From Planctomycetota bacterium (GTDB lineage Bacteria; Planctomycetota; SZUA-567; H5-PLA8): 64,000 bases of DNA. Every line of letters starts with the position of its first letter. The stretch's first letter is position 1. Positions 26,341-35,980 of the stretch are shown here, one piece after another. The position numbers were made by a program, and so were the translations under genes. The notes under the pieces are model-generated. The model ran no database searches. It was given only the letters and a program-made list of their open reading frames with translations, and was not told the DNA's origin. Location: contig JACQFI010000037.1 in the NCBI GenBank assembly GCA_016200135.1, forward strand, positions 114,455-178,454, written 5' to 3'.

Positions 26341-27294
26341 TTACTTCTCGTCTTCGACTTTGGCGGAGGTTTTCGACTTGGCCGGGTCGGCGGACTTCTC
26401 CTCGGTCTTCTTGTCCAGGCCGGGGATGCCAGTACCGGACTTCTTGGTGTCCTTCTCTTCCTGGTCCTGCTTGGCCTTGTCGTCCTTGGCGAGCTTCTCG
26501 GCGATCTTCGCGTTCTCGGCCGCGGCGCGCTGGGCGGCGTCGAGGAAGGCCTTGACCGTCGGGACGCCGGAGTTCTTGTCGTAGGCCGCGAGCGGCGTGC
26601 CTTCGCAGGTCAGGAGAAAGACGGCCGCGCTGCCCTTGCCGCGGTCGGACATGTCCTTGGGCCAGATGGTATTGGAGGTATCGAGCTTCACGCAGGTGAA
26701 GTCGGCGAGGAGCTTCTCGACGTTGGGATCCATGAAGAGCGAGTTGTTGAAGAAGTTCAGAATCGTGTCGGTCGGCTTCGCGGCCTTGTCGTAATAGAAG
26801 AGCACGACCGGCTTGCGGTCCACTTTGCAGGCGTACTGGTTCTTGCCGGTCCAGTTGATCCCGCCGCCCGCCACCATGGGCGCAGGCCCCGGCCCGGGTC
26901 CCGCCGCAGGTCCAGGCCCCGGTCCCGCTACGCCACCGCCGGCCGGCTGGCCGCCCGCAGGCGCGCCCTTGCGCGAGATGTGGATGCCGTCGCCTTGGGC
27001 GAAGGCTTTCGCGCCGATGATCTTCGCGAACTCGTCGCAGGCCACGATGACGTTGCGGTTCTCAAGTTTGATCGAAGGCACCACGACGTTGAGGAGTTCG
27101 GCGTCGATGGTCACCTTCAACATGTTCCAACTGTTGATCGCCTTGACGATGGCGTCGCAGTTGGCGTTCGTATAGGTGAGGTTCCAACTGTAGCCGCTGA
27201 TTTTATCGGCCGTGGCCTGGGGCAGTTTGCCTTCAAGCGCCGACGTGGAACCGGCGCAGAGCACGAAGCAAGATACAAGCATCCAAGAGCGCAT
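26341..27294 (-). CDS. Secreted protein with thioredoxin-like domain and Gly/Pro linker
   Basis: 317 residues. Signal peptide MRSWMLVSCFVLCAGSTSAL. Residues about 20-105 resemble an STN/secretin-type or similar small alpha/beta domain (TIDAELLNVVVPSIKLENRN), followed by a Gly/Pro linker (PGPGPAAGPGPGPAP). Residues about 150-250 look like a thioredoxin fold (KPVVLFYYDKAAK, CVKLDTSN, AVFLLTCEGTPLAAYD) without a CxxC active site. The C-terminus is a Lys/Glu/Asp-rich tail likely to be disordered. GGAGGATG precedes the ATG by eight bases. Monocistronic by its terminator. Binding or structural role more likely than redox catalysis; not assigned to a named family. Confidence 0.7.
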   Translation of the reverse strand: MRSWMLVSCFVLCAGSTSALEGKLPQATADKISGYSWNLTYTNANCDAIVKAINSWNMLKVTIDAELLNVVVPSIKLENRNVIVACDEFAKIIGAKAFAQGDGIHISRKGAPAGGQPAGGGVAGPGPGPAAGPGPGPAPMVAGGGINWTGKNQYACKVDRKPVVLFYYDKAAKPTDTILNFFNNSLFMDPNVEKLLADFTCVKLDTSNTIWPKDMSDRGKGSAAVFLLTCEGTPLAAYDKNSGVPTVKAFLDAAQRAAAENAKIAEKLAKDDKAKQDQEEKDTKKSGTGIPGLDKKTEEKSADPAKSKTSAKVEDEK

Positions 27295-27432
27295 GGCGGC
27301 ATCCTCCACCGAGTTCCGCTTCAATGACGTATGACGGTCTGGCGTCTTCAGCACTGCTATAATACATAGTGGCAAGCCGCAGGGAAATATCAGACTTGGA
27401 ACTCACAAGGTGCAAAGTGGAGAATTTAGGGC

Positions 27433-28368
27433 TCAATCCGACCTCTTGACGAATTTGATAGTGTCGGCGCTATAGACCAGGCGAGTTCCGGAGGTTCGGG
27501 CAAACCAACGTAAAGCCAACCCAAGTTCTATTCCACTTTCGCCTTCAAAGCGCATAGCGCCAAGTGGAATCTCTTTGAGCTCCTCCTCGACGATGATGTT
27601 GAGGCTGTTACCCGCCAGCGAGTTCATGAATTGGACCGCTTCTTCCATCGGCGTATCAACGAAACAGAAGGAGACTTTGCGTTTCAGGGCTTTCTGACTG
27701 TCCAACGTCAATTCTCCGCAATTTAGCAGCTCACGCAGGTCTCGCAGGATCTTTCTGGCGCGGCTCTGCCGCTCGATATCGTCGCCGCTGGCGCAGGCGG
27801 CTATCTTCACCTGAGGAATGGCGCCCGGTCCTATTTCCATCAAGGCTTGCTGAGCGGACTCACGTTTTTCGAATGCTTCGTCACCCAATTGCAAGAGGGC
27901 TTTCGTCACGGCTTCTTTCCAATCTTCGGCTATCGCCGGGATGGGCTTGGGTTTCGCCATCACATCGCCGGGATCGTCCTTTGAGACCCAATAAGCGCCA
28001 TCCACGTACCACAGTTTGGCTCCGGTTTTGGTTTGATCGAGGACCCGCTTGATGGCCTCTTGCACCGAGAGGGCGTTCGCATTTAAGTTGATGGCAGGCG
28101 TCTTGTTGTCCAACAGGCTTGGATCGAGGTTAATGGATATGCTGGCTTTGCTCGCCAAAAAGGAAAGTGCTTCTTGGCATGGACAGTCTTCGAAAACAGT
28201 AGAGGCCTTGCGCTCGAGTCTTTCTTTATCGTTGACGGCCTCGGACGAATTATTCTCCTTCGATGCGGCTGCTGGTATCGACGCCTTAGAATTTGCGTCT
28301 TCCTCGGAGATGCCTACGGCGGAGGTGAGCTGGATTAGACAGACCAGACTCGAGACTGCGATCTTCAT
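27433..28368 (-). CDS. Exported protein with two secretin/STN-like domains
   Basis: 311 residues with an N-terminal signal (MKIAVSSLVCLIQLTSAVGI). Residues about 50-130 and 230-310 both have the layout of short secretin N/STN domains: helix, strand, a buried SLLDNKTPAINLNANALSVQ-type segment and a hydrophobic closing strand (KLWYVDGAYWV; TRLVYSADTIKFV). The middle part (about 150-220) is helical and HEAT-like (FEKRESAQQALMEIGPGAIP). A secretin channel domain is absent. Codon use is less GC-biased than in the flanking genes. Upstream of and parallel to the thioredoxin-like gene, possibly a functional pair. Role unknown; domain reading is by eye. Confidence 0.65.
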   Translation of the reverse strand: MKIAVSSLVCLIQLTSAVGISEEDANSKASIPAAASKENNSSEAVNDKERLERKASTVFEDCPCQEALSFLASKASISINLDPSLLDNKTPAINLNANALSVQEAIKRVLDQTKTGAKLWYVDGAYWVSKDDPGDVMAKPKPIPAIAEDWKEAVTKALLQLGDEAFEKRESAQQALMEIGPGAIPQVKIAACASGDDIERQSRARKILRDLRELLNCGELTLDSQKALKRKVSFCFVDTPMEEAVQFMNSLAGNSLNIIVEEELKEIPLGAMRFEGESGIELGLALRWFARTSGTRLVYSADTIKFVKRSD

Positions 28369-28694
28369 AGGAAAGCCCGCCTAGCCTCATGGTCCTCACT
28401 TTCTGACGCAAATGCGATTGATGCTGTGAACCTGAATCGCTAATTAACCCCACGAGGTGCGTATGCGAATCGCACACGTGCGTGGCCCTCTTGCAAACGT
28501 GCCGGTTTGTGATATGAAGGTCGTTGGGCCTTCCGGGCGGAAGGCCTTCTTTTATGTGAAGTAGAGACTGGAAGTTAAGACTGGAGAAGCGCAGAACGCT
28601 GGGCAGGCACTCCTGAATTCGTGATGCATCCCGGCCGCCGGGCCGCACCGCCACGACAGGCCGCAGTCCTCTCGTTCAACCGCACACAAACACC
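28369..28694 (+). other. Divergent region upstream of typA with an orphan terminator
   Basis: 326 bases between the STN-like gene (-) and typA (+), without a convincing protein gene. It holds a complete plus-strand intrinsic terminator at 28527-28553. Because no plus-strand gene precedes it, a short untranslated transcript is implied: either a small RNA or a leader whose termination controls typA. The sequence before the hairpin has short inverted repeats (GTGCGTATGCGAATCGCAC region, 28456-28475) but does not fold into a tRNA I can recognise. Confidence 0.5.
28527..28553 (+). terminator. Orphan intrinsic terminator upstream of typA
   Basis: GGCCTTCC pairs exactly with GGAAGGCC over a GGGC loop and TTCTTTT follows on the plus strand. 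The only gene it could affect downstream is typA, 141 bases further on. Confidence 0.85.
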
Positions 28695-30533
<1,839 letters not shown>

Positions 30534-30621
30534 GACCCGCCGCGCTCGCGCTTCCTTCACAGGTTCGCGGCCGTCATCCTCTGAGCGTAGCCAACCCCAA
30601 ACGATCGCAACACGTGCCGGC

Positions 30622-31881
30622 CTATTTAAATAGGCTCTGCACTTGCGATTTGGCCCATGCCGAGCCTACATATCCGAGGTGCCCGCCGCGAGGCAGCAAG
30701 ATGACGGGTCCGGCTCGCGCATCCTGCTTGAGGCTGTTCAGTTCCTTGGGATCGTTGAGCGGATCGTCGGCGGCCAGGACGATCTGAACGCCCTCGGGCA
30801 GGGAAGGCAGCAGCGCGCGGAGGTCGCCCTTGGCATTGAGCTCGTCGAGGGACTTCAGGTGGCCCTTCTCGCGCCAGTAGGGGAAGACGATCTCTTCGTA
30901 GTAGCGCGAGAATACGCGGCCGCCGAGCGGATCGGTCCATTTACCACGGTCGCCCACTTCCGCGCCGAGCGGTTCCAGCTTGCGTTCATAGACCTCGCTC
31001 GCGCAGGCGATCGCTTCTTCCAGGTCCTCGCGGAAGACGTACGCAATACCGGCGCGCATCAGGGCGGGGTCGAACGGCGCGGGCTGTCCGGCCGGGACGG
31101 GCTTGTGGCCTTTCAGTTTTCCCAGTTCCAGCAGCGCGAAGCGCGAGCGGTCTTCGTCGAAGTAGCGGTCCAGCAGACCGGTGGCGGTGCGCATGGACAC
31201 GGGGGGCGAGAAGACCTTTACGCGCTCGATCTTGACCGGGATGCGGCCGTCGCGGGAGAACTTGGCGATGTTCAGCGCGAGCATGCCACCGTAGCTCGCG
31301 CCGAGCAGCCCGACGCGCGTGACCTTGCCTTGGACCTCGGGGTGTCTGGTAAAGGCGTCGATGACCTCCGCCGCGGCGCGCGCCTCGGCTTCCAGATTCC
31401 CCGGCACGCCATGCTGGGAGCGTTCGTTGAACGAGCGGCGAAATACGGAATCGAAGGCGAGCACGTGGCAGCCGGCGTCGAAGGCCTGCTGCTGCCAGAG
31501 CCGCGCGAGCGGGTCCTTGCTGCGCGTCCCCAGGCCCAGCAGGATAACGGCCAGTGGCGCGGGCTTATCTTGAAGCAGCGCGCGCACGGGCAGATCCTGC
31601 TTGAAGCCCGGCACGCCTTTCAACTTGAAGGTCTTCTCGCCGGTCAGCTTCGGCTTCTCGAAGGACTCCATCGACGTGATAGTCGCGTAGAGCCCGTCCG
31701 CCACCGGGTAATCGAAGCCTTCGAGCGCACCCATCGCAGGTTTGGGGGCAGGGATACTCGCCGGCGCAGTAATCTCGGCTGCATGCAAGTGTGAATAAGA
31801 AACAGAGAAAAGAAAGAGGAGTGCCGTAAACGAGGCCGCTTGCAGGGCGTGGCGGCATTGGATGAAGGCCGCGGGCGTCAT
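30622..31881 (-). CDS. Exported alpha/beta hydrolase-like protein (second of a tandem pair)
   Basis: 419 residues with an N-terminal signal-like helix (AASFTALLFLFSVSYSHLHA). Core features of the alpha/beta-hydrolase fold: APLAVILLGLGTRSKDPLA (oxyanion region), nucleophile serine in VGLLGASYGGMLALN, Asp in LAADDPLNDP and His in LPRGGHLGYVG. The last two motifs are like those of the YheT group. It shares sequence along its length with the upstream neighbour. Its start overlaps that gene's stop by four bases (ATGA), so the two are co-translated. The stop codon lies inside a 16-base palindrome (30620-30635). Substrate unknown; exported esterase is the simplest reading. Confidence 0.8.
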   Translation of the reverse strand: MTPAAFIQCRHALQAASFTALLFLFSVSYSHLHAAEITAPASIPAPKPAMGALEGFDYPVADGLYATITSMESFEKPKLTGEKTFKLKGVPGFKQDLPVRALLQDKPAPLAVILLGLGTRSKDPLARLWQQQAFDAGCHVLAFDSVFRRSFNERSQHGVPGNLEAEARAAAEVIDAFTRHPEVQGKVTRVGLLGASYGGMLALNIAKFSRDGRIPVKIERVKVFSPPVSMRTATGLLDRYFDEDRSRFALLELGKLKGHKPVPAGQPAPFDPALMRAGIAYVFREDLEEAIACASEVYERKLEPLGAEVGDRGKWTDPLGGRVFSRYYEEIVFPYWREKGHLKSLDELNAKGDLRALLPSLPEGVQIVLAADDPLNDPKELNSLKQDARAGPVILLPRGGHLGYVGSAWAKSQVQSLFK

Positions 31882-33149
31882 TCAAACAGCTTCTGGATGC
31901 GCGCCTTGGCCCACTTGGTGCCCAAGTAACCCATGTGTCCGCCGTTGGGCAGAATTTTCAGAGTGGAAGCGGGAATCGCGGAGCGGAGTTGCTCGAGTTC
32001 GGCGGGATCGTTCAGCGGATCGTCGGCGGCGAGCACGACGTGGACGGTATCCGGGCACTGCGGCAACAGCTTGCGCAGGTCGCCGGCATCCCAGATCTCG
32101 TCGATGCTGCTGACGTTATCGTTCTTGTTCCAGTAGGGATACGTCATCTTTTCGATGAACTTGGTGAAGGTCCAGGTCTCCGCCCAGTCGCGGCGGTACT
32201 CTTCATCGTTCGCCGCTTCCTTGGGCAGCATGCCCATCTTGTAGAACGAGTCGTTGAAGTTCACGACTTCCTTCAAGTCCAGGCGGAAGGCCGCGGAGAT
32301 GCCCGCGCGCATCTCTTCGTCCGGGAACGGGATCGGCTGGCCCTGGGCGACGGGCTTGTGTTCGGCGAGGTCCGTGTAAAGGTCCGCGAGCTTGTAGTTC
32401 CAGCGGTCCTCGGCCCACCACTGGTCCAGGCGCGAGGCCGCGGTGTGCATGCTGGCGGGCGGAGAGACCGCGAGGACGGCGGCAGGCGTGATGGGCACCT
32501 TGCCTTCCTTCGCGAGCTTGGCGATGTTCAGCGCCAGGATGCCGCCGTAGCTGGCCCCGACGATGCCCACGCGCGTAATCATGCCGTTGGCCTGCTTGCT
32601 CTTCATCGTCGCGTCAATGATGTTCGCCACAAGCGTGGCCTCGGCGACGATGTTGCCCGCGACGCCATGCCGCGAGCGGTCGCTGAACGCGGGTAGAAAA
32701 GGCGAATCGAACGTCAGCACGTGGTAGCCGGCTTCGTAGAGGTAGGACTCGAACGTGCGCGCCATGATCGAACGGCTGCGCGTGCCCAGGCCCAAAAGCA
32801 CCACCGCGAGCGGGGCGGGTTCGCGCTGCCACATCACCCGCACTTCCAGGTCCTTCTTGAAGCCCGCTATCTTGGAAAGCTTGAGCTTGGTATCGTTGAG
32901 GGCCTTGGGATCTTCGAGGCTCGAGAGCGCCGTGACCGTGGCGTAGAGCCCGTTGCAGATGCCGAACTCGTACGGCGGCAGGTTCTCGTCGCCCTTGGTG
33001 GTTCCGTTCAGCTTCTGCTTCTCGAAGCTGACCGAGCTCAGTTCTCCCTTGCTGTCGTCGCTGGCACTGGTGCGCAGGCTGAGCACGCCCGTGCCTGCGA
33101 GCAACGCGAGGCATAACCCAAGGCGGACGAGCCCTTCACGTGAAAACAT
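31878..33149 (-). CDS. Exported alpha/beta hydrolase-like protein (first of a tandem pair)
   Basis: 423-residue paralogue of the downstream gene, with the same order of blocks: GICNGLYATVTALSS, EPAPLAVVLLGLGTRS, nucleophile in VGIVGASYGGILALN, LAADDPLNDPAELEQL and LPNGGHMGYLG. The N-terminus (LVRLGLCLALLAGTGVLSL) is a signal peptide or membrane anchor. About 160 bases of spacer separate it from the nth gene upstream; the ATG has no strong ribosome site. The pair probably arose by duplication. No transporter or regulator nearby hints at the substrate. Confidence 0.8.
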   Translation of the reverse strand: MFSREGLVRLGLCLALLAGTGVLSLRTSASDDSKGELSSVSFEKQKLNGTTKGDENLPPYEFGICNGLYATVTALSSLEDPKALNDTKLKLSKIAGFKKDLEVRVMWQREPAPLAVVLLGLGTRSRSIMARTFESYLYEAGYHVLTFDSPFLPAFSDRSRHGVAGNIVAEATLVANIIDATMKSKQANGMITRVGIVGASYGGILALNIAKLAKEGKVPITPAAVLAVSPPASMHTAASRLDQWWAEDRWNYKLADLYTDLAEHKPVAQGQPIPFPDEEMRAGISAAFRLDLKEVVNFNDSFYKMGMLPKEAANDEEYRRDWAETWTFTKFIEKMTYPYWNKNDNVSSIDEIWDAGDLRKLLPQCPDTVHVVLAADDPLNDPAELEQLRSAIPASTLKILPNGGHMGYLGTKWAKARIQKLFE

Positions 33150-33309
33150 GGTTGCGGCTCCTGGCCGATTCTTCAGCCAAAGGATTCAGCGGGTTGGAAT
33201 GAAACTTGGCACGTGCTTCCGTTCTTCCAGGCACAGCCGAAATATAAGATTCAAGAGAGGTACTTAACATCCTAGACCCCTTCTCTCAACCAGTTTTCGA
33301 TTTTCCGGT

Positions 33310-34041
33310 CTATTTTGCGCGCGCTGCCTGATCGAAGCGCTTGTCAGGAAATGGACAGATGGTTTCAAGCGGACACCCAGTGCACCGGGGCGTCGGTGCC
33401 TTGCAGTACTTCCGCCCGTGCGCGATCATCCTATGTCCGAACGCCACCCAATGTTCCCTAGAAATCAAAGGCATGAGGGCATGCTCGACTTTCACCGGGT
33501 CTTTATGCTTCGTTAACCCTAAACGTACCGAAAGTCTCCCGACGTGCGTATCGACTACCATGCCTGGAATGCCAAACGCATTCCCTAGTACGACGTTGGC
33601 CGTCTTGCGCCCGACACCGCGCAATTGCGTAAGTGCATCCAGATTGTCTGGAACCTGGCCACCATACTTTTCGACGATATCCCGGCTGGCCGATTGAATC
33701 GACTTGGCCTTGTTGCGGTAGAAGCCCGTGGACTGGATCATTTTTTCGAGCTCGCGCGGATTCGCGGCGGCAAAGGCCCGGGCATCCGAGTACTTTTTGA
33801 AAAGTTCCGGCGTCACCATGTTCACCCGGGCGTCCGTGCACTGTGCCGAAAGGATCGTCGCCACGAGCAACTGCAGGGGGCCTTCGTGCTGCAGCCAGCA
33901 GTGCGCGTCGGGGTAGGCCTGCGCGAGCGCCTCGTCCACCGCGCGGCCTTGCGCCAGCAGGGCCGCGGACGGCGCCTTCGCGGACTTCCGGCCGGCCGCG
34001 GACGGTTGCGAACGCGCTGCCTTGACGCTGGGCTTGGACAT
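33310..34041 (-). CDS. nth: Endonuclease III (base-excision DNA glycosylase/AP lyase)
   Basis: Removes oxidised pyrimidines from DNA and cuts at the abasic site. 243 residues; the fold begins after a 30-residue Lys/Ser/Ala-rich N-terminal extension. The helix-hairpin-helix LRGVGRKTANVVLG holds catalytic Lys146 and VVDTHVGRL holds Asp164. The 4Fe-4S loop Cys213-x6-Cys220-x2-Cys223-x5-Cys229 is complete. The N-terminal third is more GC-rich than the rest of the gene. Isolated on the minus strand, 160 bases from the hydrolase pair. Confidence 0.96.
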   Translation of the reverse strand: MSKPSVKAARSQPSAAGRKSAKAPSAALLAQGRAVDEALAQAYPDAHCWLQHEGPLQLLVATILSAQCTDARVNMVTPELFKKYSDARAFAAANPRELEKMIQSTGFYRNKAKSIQSASRDIVEKYGGQVPDNLDALTQLRGVGRKTANVVLGNAFGIPGMVVDTHVGRLSVRLGLTKHKDPVKVEHALMPLISREHWVAFGHRMIAHGRKYCKAPTPRCTGCPLETICPFPDKRFDQAARAK

Positions 34042-34240
34042 GTGCGCGTTTTAGCGGCAGACACCCATTAGGCAAGACGGCTTGGCGGCGAGGCTCTTAG
34101 GACGATAGACGCTTCAGGTTCGTTTGCTTTGCGTAAAGAACACGCACGCGCAGCGCCGCTGTTTCAGGCGCGACCGTTGACCTGCGCCGCGCGAACGGCT
34201 ACGATGCTCAGGCCTGATGGATGTGGAAAGGAGGAACCGT

Positions 34241-34480
34241 TTGATCACTCGAAAGATGCGCGTGGACGATATGAACTGCAACGGCTGCGCGGCCCGCGTG
34301 GTGACGACGCTTATGAACCTGAAGGGCGTGGTGAAGGTCATCACCAACCTGGACGACCAGGAAGCCGAAGTCACCTACGACGACCATGCGCTGGCGGAAC
34401 CGGACCTGCGCGAGGCGCTGCGCACCGCGGGCTTTGGAATGCCCAACCGGGATTTCTGCGAGAACACGCAGAAGCAATAA
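34241..34480 (+). CDS. Small heavy-metal-associated (HMA) domain protein
   Basis: About 79 residues: one HMA fold that binds a soft metal such as copper through Cys13 and Cys16 in MNCNGCAAR. Strand/helix order (TRKMRVDDM, RVVTTLMNLKGVVKV, AEVTYDDHALAEPDLREALR) matches CopZ-type chaperones. The start codon is decided by AAAGGAGG ending six bases before TTG 34241; an ATG 24 bases further upstream has no such site and another at 34256 is too close. No copper ATPase or regulator is adjacent. Convergent with the first DUF2950-like membrane gene. Confidence 0.85.
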   Translation: MITRKMRVDDMNCNGCAARVVTTLMNLKGVVKVITNLDDQEAEVTYDDHALAEPDLREALRTAGFGMPNRDFCENTQKQ

Positions 34481-34486
34481 AACAGC

Positions 34487-35350
34487 TCACTCGCTTGAAC
34501 TCCACGGGACGATCGGATCGTATTCCGTCATTTGCTCGAAGACGCTCTCGGTCTCTTCCCCATAGTTGTACTGGTAAACAGTCCCTGTGTTATTGATTAC
34601 AAAGGTGTTGATGCCGGTCAGGCCGTACTCGGCGGGCGCCGCAACGAGCGCGTAGCCAAGCGTCATCCGTTCCTTTCCATCGGCTCCATTGACCAGGTAG
34701 GACTTGCGGCCACCTGGCGTATGGGGTCCTTGACTTTTAAGCACCTTAAAGACATAGCCTCGCCAGGGCCACACGGCCTCTCGCGAACTCTCGGCTTTCC
34801 TCAGACATTCCAATTGATCATGAGGAGATGCAGTAATCATCACTTGCTCCATCCGGTTGGAAAGGACCTCGAGACCCTGCGAATACTCCAATATGCCGTC
34901 CCCGTCCCAATCGGTGCGGCGATAGAGGTCCTGCGCTTCGGTGTAAAACTTGCACGCGGCGATTGCCGCAGACTCGTCGGCGGCCATGTGCGACCGGATC
35001 AGGTTGGGGAGGATCAGGCGGAACCCGAGGACAGGCAGCCATACTACTGCGACGCCTGCAATGACCGTTAGGCCGCGCCGCCACCCAGTCCGGCGGCGGC
35101 TCTTGGCCATGCGAATTCCCAATGCCGTGCCGATCATCGCCAGCAGCAATAAGGCGAAGGCCGCCTGGTAGATGGCAGCGCGTCCAAGACCGCCCACCTT
35201 GCTGGGAGACCAGGGGTAAATGGTAAAGGCCAAGAATGGCGAGAAGAGCATCAGACCTGCGCCAATTGCGAGCGTGAACATGATGAGATCGCCCAGGCTG
35301 AACTGAAAGCGAGAGCCTGGAGCCGAAGCGGTAGTGGGGGCACACGTCAT
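34487..35350 (-). CDS. Membrane-anchored DUF2950-like protein (prepilin-derived, three-helix anchor)
   Basis: 287 residues. The first 115 contain three hydrophobic segments (about 22-44, 58-80, 95-115) and an opening FQFSLGDLIMFT like that of the gene two upstream. After the last helix the text LPNLIRSHMAADESAAIAACK closely repeats the end of the pilin assembly helix in the 1311-1886 and 1967-2560 genes. From there the shared module follows: DWDGDGILEYSQG, GYVFKVLKSQG, TPGGRKSYLVNG, YALVAAPAEYG, NNTGTVYQYNYG. The prepilin cleavage signal is absent. Third gene of a minus-strand trio spaced by 5-7 bases. A membrane-tethered version of a normally pilin-carried module; function unknown. Confidence 0.78.
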   Translation of the reverse strand: MTCAPTTASAPGSRFQFSLGDLIMFTLAIGAGLMLFSPFLAFTIYPWSPSKVGGLGRAAIYQAAFALLLLAMIGTALGIRMAKSRRRTGWRRGLTVIAGVAVVWLPVLGFRLILPNLIRSHMAADESAAIAACKFYTEAQDLYRRTDWDGDGILEYSQGLEVLSNRMEQVMITASPHDQLECLRKAESSREAVWPWRGYVFKVLKSQGPHTPGGRKSYLVNGADGKERMTLGYALVAAPAEYGLTGINTFVINNTGTVYQYNYGEETESVFEQMTEYDPIVPWSSSE

Positions 35351-35357
35351 GATCGAT

Positions 35358-35975
35358 TCACTCCGCCGCCACCCAGCCGGAGCCGGGATCGTACTCCGTC
35401 ATCGCGTTTACGATCCGCACGGTGTCGGGGCCGAGGTCCTCCTGATAAACGATGCCGGTGTCGCTCAGGATGAACGTGTTGCGGCCCGTGCCGTCGTAAC
35501 TCGCCGGGCACACGACGAGCGCGAAGCCCTGCGTCATCCGGCAGTCCACGAGGTAACTCTTGCGCCCGCCCGGCGCGGCGGGGCCCTGGCCCATCAGGAT
35601 CCTGAAGACGTAGCCCGCCTTCGGCTGAACCACGCCGGGCGCGCCCGCGGCTTGCGCAAAGGCCGTGTCCACAAGCGTTCGGTCGCCCCGGCCGGCGTGT
35701 TCTTCGTACAAGCTGTTCGCGCCAGTGATGGCGCGCGCGTACTCCAGCACGCCGTCCTTGTCCCAGTCGGTGCGATGGTAAAGTTTCTGCGCCTCGGCGA
35801 AGGTCTTGCACGCGGCGATGGCCGCGCTCTCATTGGCGGCCATGCGGCTGGGCGTGAGGCAGCCTGCCGCGACGGCCACGGAGAGCAGCAGCAGGACCAG
35901 CGCGCAGATTCCGATGAACCACGCGCGCACGCGCAACTGCGGCGCGACCGCGATGCCGCCGCGGGTCGTTTGCAT
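35358..35975 (-). CDS. Membrane-anchored or lipoprotein DUF2950-like protein
   Basis: 205 residues. One N-terminal hydrophobic helix (AWFIGICALVLLLLSVAVAA) runs directly into GCLTPSRMAANESAAIAACK. AVAAGC resembles a lipobox, so the protein may be a lipoprotein. The retained PSRMAANES piece marks descent from a pilin, but the FTLIE signal is gone. The module then follows: DWDKDGVLEYARA, KAGYVFRILMGQG, APGGRKSYLVDC, GRNTFILSDTGIVYQEDLG and GWVAAE. GGAG lies 8 bases before ATG 35975, five bases after the stop of the upstream gene. Middle gene of the trio. Confidence 0.78.
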   Translation of the reverse strand: MQTTRGGIAVAPQLRVRAWFIGICALVLLLLSVAVAAGCLTPSRMAANESAAIAACKTFAEAQKLYHRTDWDKDGVLEYARAITGANSLYEEHAGRGDRTLVDTAFAQAAGAPGVVQPKAGYVFRILMGQGPAAPGGRKSYLVDCRMTQGFALVVCPASYDGTGRNTFILSDTGIVYQEDLGPDTVRIVNAMTEYDPGSGWVAAE

Positions 35976-35980
35976 GGGGT

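Noticed and set aside
28369..28526. tRNA or other structured RNA gene before the orphan terminator
   Set aside because: I found no cloverleaf or TTCGA arm; only short inverted repeats. A small untranslated RNA remains possible but unproven.
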